From positions 310,001 to 374,000 of the forward strand of contig JADJPO010000011.1 in assembly GCA_016713225.1 (NCBI GenBank): 64,000 bases of DNA. Reading direction: 5' to 3'. The notes beneath the pieces are model-generated. The model saw only the letters and a program-made list of their open reading frames with translations, did not search any database and had not been told where the DNA came from. Shown here in pieces: positions 60,477-64,000 of the stretch. Numbering within the stretch: position 1 is the stretch's first letter; each line of letters begins with the position of its first letter. The stretch comes from Kineosporiaceae bacterium. GTDB lineage: Bacteria; Actinomycetota; Actinomycetes; Actinomycetales; Kineosporiaceae. A program made the position numbers and the translations under genes.

Positions 60477-61301
60477 TCAGGAGCGCGGCGGGTCCGCGGC
60501 GCGGCGCCGTCCCCGGGGGGCTCGCCGGGGACGTGCCCAGGCTGCCGCCAGCACGACCGCGACCTCACGATACGCCTGTGCCCCTGTCGATCCCGCCGCG
60601 GTGACCAGGATCGAACGACCGACGGCAGGCGCCTCGGCGAACCGCACCGATCGCGGAATCGGCGGTTCGAGGACCGGCAGGTCGTAACGCCCGGCGACGT
60701 CGGCCAGCACGGCCCGCGCATGCGTCGTCCGGCCGTCGAACATCGTCGGCAGGATGCCCCGGATGAGCAGGCCGGCGTTCAACAGCCGCTTCACATCGGT
60801 GATGGTGTCGAGCAGTTGCCCCACCCCACGATGGCTGAGCATCTCGCACTGCAACGGGATGATCACCTCTTGGGCAGCGGTCAACGCAGCCAGGGTCAGC
60901 ACCCCCAGCGAGGGCGAGCAGTCGAGCAGCACCACCTGGTAGTCGTCGACCACATCGGCCAGCGCCGTGCGCAACGCGAACTCGCGTCCCGGCCGGCCCA
61001 GCAGCGCCGCCTCGGCGCCGGCCAGGTCGATGGTCGAGGGCAACAGGTCGACCCCGTCGGCCACGCTCATGATCACGTCACGGGCGGCCGCCGTGCCGAG
61101 CAGCACCTCGTTGACACTCTGCTCCAACTCGTCCGGGTCGACGCCGAGCGAGAAGGTCAGGCAGGCCTGCGCATCCAGGTCGACCAGCAACACGCGCATC
61201 TGCTGTTCGGCGAATGCCGCGCCGAGGCTGGCGACGGTGGTGGTCTTGGCCACCCCGCCCTTCTGATTGGCGACCGCCACGACCCGACCCATGGCGCTCA
61301 T
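60477..61301 (-). CDS. ParA/Soj-family ATPase (orphan)
   Basis: 274 residues from the ATG at 61301; an ATG at 61292 is also possible. Deviant Walker A: VANQKGGVAKTTTVASLGAA (KGGVAKTT), A' motif VLLVDLDAQACLTFSLG, Walker B VVLLDCSPSLGVLTLAAL. The C-terminal ~25 residues are Arg/Pro/Ala-rich. No parB or parS lies nearby, so it is not the chromosomal segregation pair; it matches the extra ParA (Soj) that follows the RhlE region in M. tuberculosis (Rv3213c). Its cargo is unknown. Confidence 0.92.
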   Translation of the reverse strand: MSAMGRVVAVANQKGGVAKTTTVASLGAAFAEQQMRVLLVDLDAQACLTFSLGVDPDELEQSVNEVLLGTAAARDVIMSVADGVDLLPSTIDLAGAEAALLGRPGREFALRTALADVVDDYQVVLLDCSPSLGVLTLAALTAAQEVIIPLQCEMLSHRGVGQLLDTITDVKRLLNAGLLIRGILPTMFDGRTTHARAVLADVAGRYDLPVLEPPIPRSVRFAEAPAVGRSILVTAAGSTGAQAYREVAVVLAAAWARPRRAPRGRRRAADPPRS

Positions 61302-61424
61302 TGTGCCCGCCCGTGGCGTCTGCCCAGGTCGTCGCCACGTGCTCAGGCTCACTTAAGCAGCCATTGAGGCGATGCGCCGGCTCCACCGCATAGCCTTCGG
61401 CCGACAAAGAGCGAGGAGTCGTGC

Positions 61425-62231
61425 GTGGTGCGTCATTCCACGCGGTCACGCCAGAGGCCTCGGTGGCTCGCAGCGGCCGTGGTGACCGTGATGGCAGCCC
61501 TCGGCGGGGGCGCCACAGCGCTGTTCCTGAGGTCTCTCGACGCGGACCCGAGCGGGACCCAGGTCGTCACGGCATCAGACCAGGTCGTGGCCACCGAGTC
61601 GGCCGCGTCCGGCGCGGCGACCGCGGCGGCGGTGGACACCGGGGCCGTCATCACCCCGTCCCCCATCTCACCCCCCGCCCGCGTCCCGACCAGGACCCCC
61701 GCGGCCACGGCGGTGGGATCGGCCGCCGCCCAGGCGGGGCGGCCCAGCCCGAACCCCACCAGCGTTCGGTCCGGCGCGGCGGCAGGCGTGATCACGACAC
61801 CGGCCGCCGGCGGGGTTCGGGAAACTGACGGGACGACGTCCGACGCGGCGACGGCCAGCCGGACCGCGGCGCCTGCCCCGCCGGCGGCGACCAACAGCCC
61901 GGACATCAAGTGGCGCGAGGAGTTCGTGGCGGAACTGAACCTGCGTCGGATCGCCCTCGGCCTGCCCCCGGTCGGGTACAGCCGGCCACTGTCCAATCAG
62001 GCGGCGTCGTGTTCGCGCACCAGTCTGATCGCCGGCACGCTGCAGCACTGTGGTCATGAGGTGCTCTGGGGCGGCCCCGCCGCCGGCCACACGGTGCAGG
62101 ACATCCTGGATGCATGGTTCACCAGCCCGGGCCATCGGACCGCTCTGACCTACGCCTCCTCCACGAGCGCCGGCGGTGCATTCGTCTGGCGGAACGGCCG
62201 AGCGGTCGCGGCCATCACCATCGACTACTGA
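61425..62231 (+). CDS. Secreted CAP-domain protein
   Basis: 268 residues. N-terminal signal anchor (RWLAAAVVTVMAALGGGATA), then a long Ala/Thr/Pro-rich linker to ~160. The CAP (SCP-like) domain follows: WREEFVAELNLRRIALGLPP, NQAASCSRTSLIAGTLQHCG, HTVQDILDAWFTSPGHRTAL. Two Cys probably form a disulfide. Bacterial CAP proteins are surface or secreted and of mostly unknown function. GTG start with GAGGAG upstream. Divergent from the ParA gene. Confidence 0.86.
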   Translation: MVRHSTRSRQRPRWLAAAVVTVMAALGGGATALFLRSLDADPSGTQVVTASDQVVATESAASGAATAAAVDTGAVITPSPISPPARVPTRTPAATAVGSAAAQAGRPSPNPTSVRSGAAAGVITTPAAGGVRETDGTTSDAATASRTAAPAPPAATNSPDIKWREEFVAELNLRRIALGLPPVGYSRPLSNQAASCSRTSLIAGTLQHCGHEVLWGGPAAGHTVQDILDAWFTSPGHRTALTYASSTSAGGAFVWRNGRAVAAITIDY

Positions 62232-62369
62232 CCCATCGCCGACGTTCGCCGGGAGCACGGTTCGGTGGCCCCGGCGAGCGGACCGCACGTCAGGCCGTGG
62301 CGACCACCGGACGCGCCGGTGACCCGGTGGCCGTGCGAACTCGCCGATGACACGTCACCCTTGGTTGTC

Positions 62370-63173
62370 ATGACGCGGACCCGGGGCGCCACAGGGCTGT
62401 TCAGCCCCGACAGCGTGACCTGGCGGGTGCACGCCGAGCCCCTGATGGGCCTGGCGGGAATGCGTGCCCTGTTGCTGCAGGCGCTGCATCCGGCCGCGAT
62501 GGCCGCCATCGACGAGCACTCCAACTACAGCGACGACCCGTGGAGCCGGCTCACCCGCACCACGGAGTTCGTCGGGGTGGCCACGTTCGGCACCGCGACA
62601 GAGGCGATGTTCGCCGGGTCGCGGGTGCGCGCCGTCCACGCTCGTATTCGCGGCACCACCCCGGACGGCGCCCCCTACTCGGCCGACGATCCCCAACTGC
62701 TCGCCTGGGTGCACAGCTGCATGGTCGCCTCGTTCCTCGAGGTCACCACCCGGGCCGGCTTGCGGCTGTCGCCCGCCGAACAGGACAGCTACATCGCCGA
62801 GCAGGTCAATTCCGCCATGCTGGTCGGCCTCGAACCCGACGAGGTACCGCGCGACCGCGCCGGGCTGCTCGACTACTTCGCCGCGGTCCGCCCGGTGCTC
62901 GAGTGCAGTCCGGCGGCTCGCCGGGCAGCCAAGCAGGTGATCAACCCGGTGCCGCAGCATCTGTTACCGACCCCGGTCGCCGCCTTCACCGGCCCCATGG
63001 GCCGGGTCCGACAGCCCCGGCCGGCCTGGGCCGTGGTAGCCGGTCTCGCCTACGCCGCACTGCCGCCCTGGGCACGCCGGATCTACGCCATCGGTGATCT
63101 GCCCGGACCGGCCGGACTGGCGGACGCCGCGACCACGCTCGGGCTGAAGGCACTGCGCGCCACCCTCCGCTGA
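62370..63173 (+). CDS. MpaB-family (DUF2236) oxygenase-like protein
   Basis: 267 residues from the ATG at 62370; the frame is open upstream to 62265 without a ribosome site. Family segments: WRVHAEPLMGLAGMRALLLQ ALHP, TTEFVGVATFGTATEAM, PQLLAWVHSCMVASFLEVTT and the GLLDYFAAVRPVLECS region. Conserved His residues (ALHPAAMA, AWVHSC) resemble heme ligands of latex-clearing-type and MpaB proteins, where this family binds b-type heme. Role unknown. Ends 21 nt before palindromic element copy D. Confidence 0.87.
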   Translation: MTRTRGATGLFSPDSVTWRVHAEPLMGLAGMRALLLQALHPAAMAAIDEHSNYSDDPWSRLTRTTEFVGVATFGTATEAMFAGSRVRAVHARIRGTTPDGAPYSADDPQLLAWVHSCMVASFLEVTTRAGLRLSPAEQDSYIAEQVNSAMLVGLEPDEVPRDRAGLLDYFAAVRPVLECSPAARRAAKQVINPVPQHLLPTPVAAFTGPMGRVRQPRPAWAVVAGLAYAALPPWARRIYAIGDLPGPAGLADAATTLGLKALRATLR

Positions 63174-63194
63174 CAGCCCTGACACCCGCCCACC

Positions 63195-63271
63195 CCACCC
63201 CACCCCGCGGTGATCATGCAATCCGTGCACGAAACGTGCACGGATTGCATGATCACCGCGGGGTGGGGTGG
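63195..63271. repeat. Palindromic intergenic element, copy D
   Basis: Perfect 37-bp inverted repeat (arms 63195-63231 and 63235-63271), loop AAA. The inner 22 bp match copy A exactly; the outer CCACCCCACCCCGC is unique and complementary. Between convergent genes; contains the stop codon of the PHP gene. Confidence 0.92.
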
Positions 63272-64000
63272 AGGACGGGGGTGGCCGTCACAGCTGCCTC
63301 GAGGGCTTCGAGAACCGTTGGGGCGGTGAGGTTCTCACCGATCCGGTTGACCTTGCCGGCGCCGTGATAATCGCTGGAACCGGTCACGAACACCCCCAGA
63401 TCGGCGGCCAGTGATCGCAGCGCCTCCCGCTCGGTGGGCAGGTGATCGCGGTGATCGACCTCCAACCCGGCCAGCCCGACCTCGGCCATCGCGGCGATCA
63501 CCTCGTCCGGCACCACTCGGCCGCGCCGAGCGGCCCGGGGGTGGGCCATGACCGGCACTCCGCCGGCGGCCCGCACCAGCCGTACCGCGGCGATCGGGTC
63601 CGGAGCGTAATGTCGGACGTAGTAGGGCGACCCGGTGCGCAGCACCGCACCGAAGGCCTCGTCACGCGAGGCCATGTGGCCTCGGGCGATCAGCGCGTCG
63701 GCGATGTGCGGGCGACCGACGGTGGCGTCCTCCGGGGTGGCCCCGAGAACGTCCTCCCAGGTCAGCGGATAGTCGACGGAGATCAGCTCCACCATCCGCT
63801 GCGCCCGGCCGACCCGATCGTCCCGGGTGCGGGCCATCTCGGCGGCCAGCGCGCCGTCGTCCGGGTCGTGCAGGTAGCTCAGCAGGTGCACCCCGATGCC
63901 TCGCCACTGGCACGACAGCTCCACCCCCCGAACCAGGACGACGTCGTGGACCCGGGCGGCCACGGCCGCCTCGGCCCAACCCGCCACGGTGTCGTGGTCG
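63253..64000 (-). CDS. PHP-domain phosphoesterase (5' end outside window)
   Basis: 249 codons are visible; the start lies beyond 64000. The first visible residues DHDTVAGWAEA contain the second metal-binding motif of PHP domains; the first (HxH) is outside. Further ligands: Glu in RGVELSCQW, His in GVPVMAHPRAAR, and the pair in GSSDYHGAGK. This layout matches the TrpH/YciV-type group, which hydrolyse nucleoside 3',5'-bisphosphate or trim RNA 5' ends. The stop and last codons lie in palindromic element copy D. Confidence 0.88.
   Translation of the reverse strand, partial: DHDTVAGWAEAAVAARVHDVVLVRGVELSCQWRGIGVHLLSYLHDPDDGALAAEMARTRDDRVGRAQRMVELISVDYPLTWEDVLGATPEDATVGRPHIADALIARGHMASRDEAFGAVLRTGSPYYVRHYAPDPIAAVRLVRAAGGVPVMAHPRAARRGRVVPDEVIAAMAEVGLAGLEVDHRDHLPTEREALRSLAADLGVFVTGSSDYHGAGKVNRIGENLTAPTVLEALEAAVTATPVLHPTPR

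Overview
The window is a high-GC chromosomal segment of an actinobacterium. The markers are a WhiB7-type regulator with an AT-hook, a mycoredoxin, an AdnA/AdnB helicase-nuclease pair, UvrD2 with HRDC, and DUF3107, DUF3152 and DUF5679 proteins. From memory, the order of the core genes follows Mycobacterium tuberculosis Rv3193c-Rv3213c: UPF0182, Lon-like PDZ protease, zinc metalloprotease, ThiF-like protein, ABC1 kinase, whiB7, uvrD2, mycoredoxin, nudC, adnB, adnA, alkyltransferase-like protein, moeZ, DUF3152, TetR, DUF3107, ferritin-like protein, DEAD-box helicase, ParA. The genus cannot be fixed from the sequence. A non-mycobacterial lineage is likely because many accessory genes interrupt this backbone.

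Layout. 1-3.0 kb: mobile-element debris (a recombinase pair whose first member is fused to a 3'-truncated IS701-type transposase) beside an initiator tRNA-fMet gene. 3.2-13 kb: UPF0182, a WYL regulator facing a DinB gene across a perfect palindrome, a second DinB gene, the Lon-like protease, a metalloprotease and a NUDIX gene. 13.1-13.7 kb: a gene-free stretch with several DnaA-box-like sites. 13.7-19.5 kb: DUF5679, an SGNH hydrolase, and a GH1 glycosidase with a response regulator, facing a histidine kinase. 19.5-24.2 kb: a RiPP (graspetide-like) operon of precursor with double-glycine leader, ATP-grasp ligase, PpiC-related maturation protein and C39-peptidase ABC exporter. The ligase has a frameshift and the exporter an in-frame amber codon as read here. 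24.4-34.7 kb: ThiF-like, ABC1, quinone reductase, zinc ribbon, whiB7 with a roughly 500-nt attenuator-like leader, uvrD2, mycoredoxin, PD40 propeller, nudC. 34.9-43.6 kb: phosphotransferase, adnB/adnA, alkyltransferase-like, CDGSH. 43.6-53.5 kb: TetR with twin operators facing a membrane-protein gene, beta-propeller, moeZ, DUF3152, TetR, DUF3107, ferritin-like, DEAD-box helicase. 53.5-64 kb: mostly secreted or accessory proteins (collagen-like, amidase with TetR, a large metalloprotease, ParA, CAP domain, MpaB-type, PHP).

Two patterns run across the window. Four intergenic elements with long stems share the core GTGATCATGCAATCCGTGCA (one copy degenerate, plus a more distant relative); most lie between convergent gene ends. 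Short tandem repeats, often of 12 nt and in frame, occur inside several coding regions, including the active site of the GH1 enzyme and the point where uvrD2 loses its frame. The three frameshifts and one nonsense codon could be real lesions or sequencing errors; the sequence alone cannot decide.
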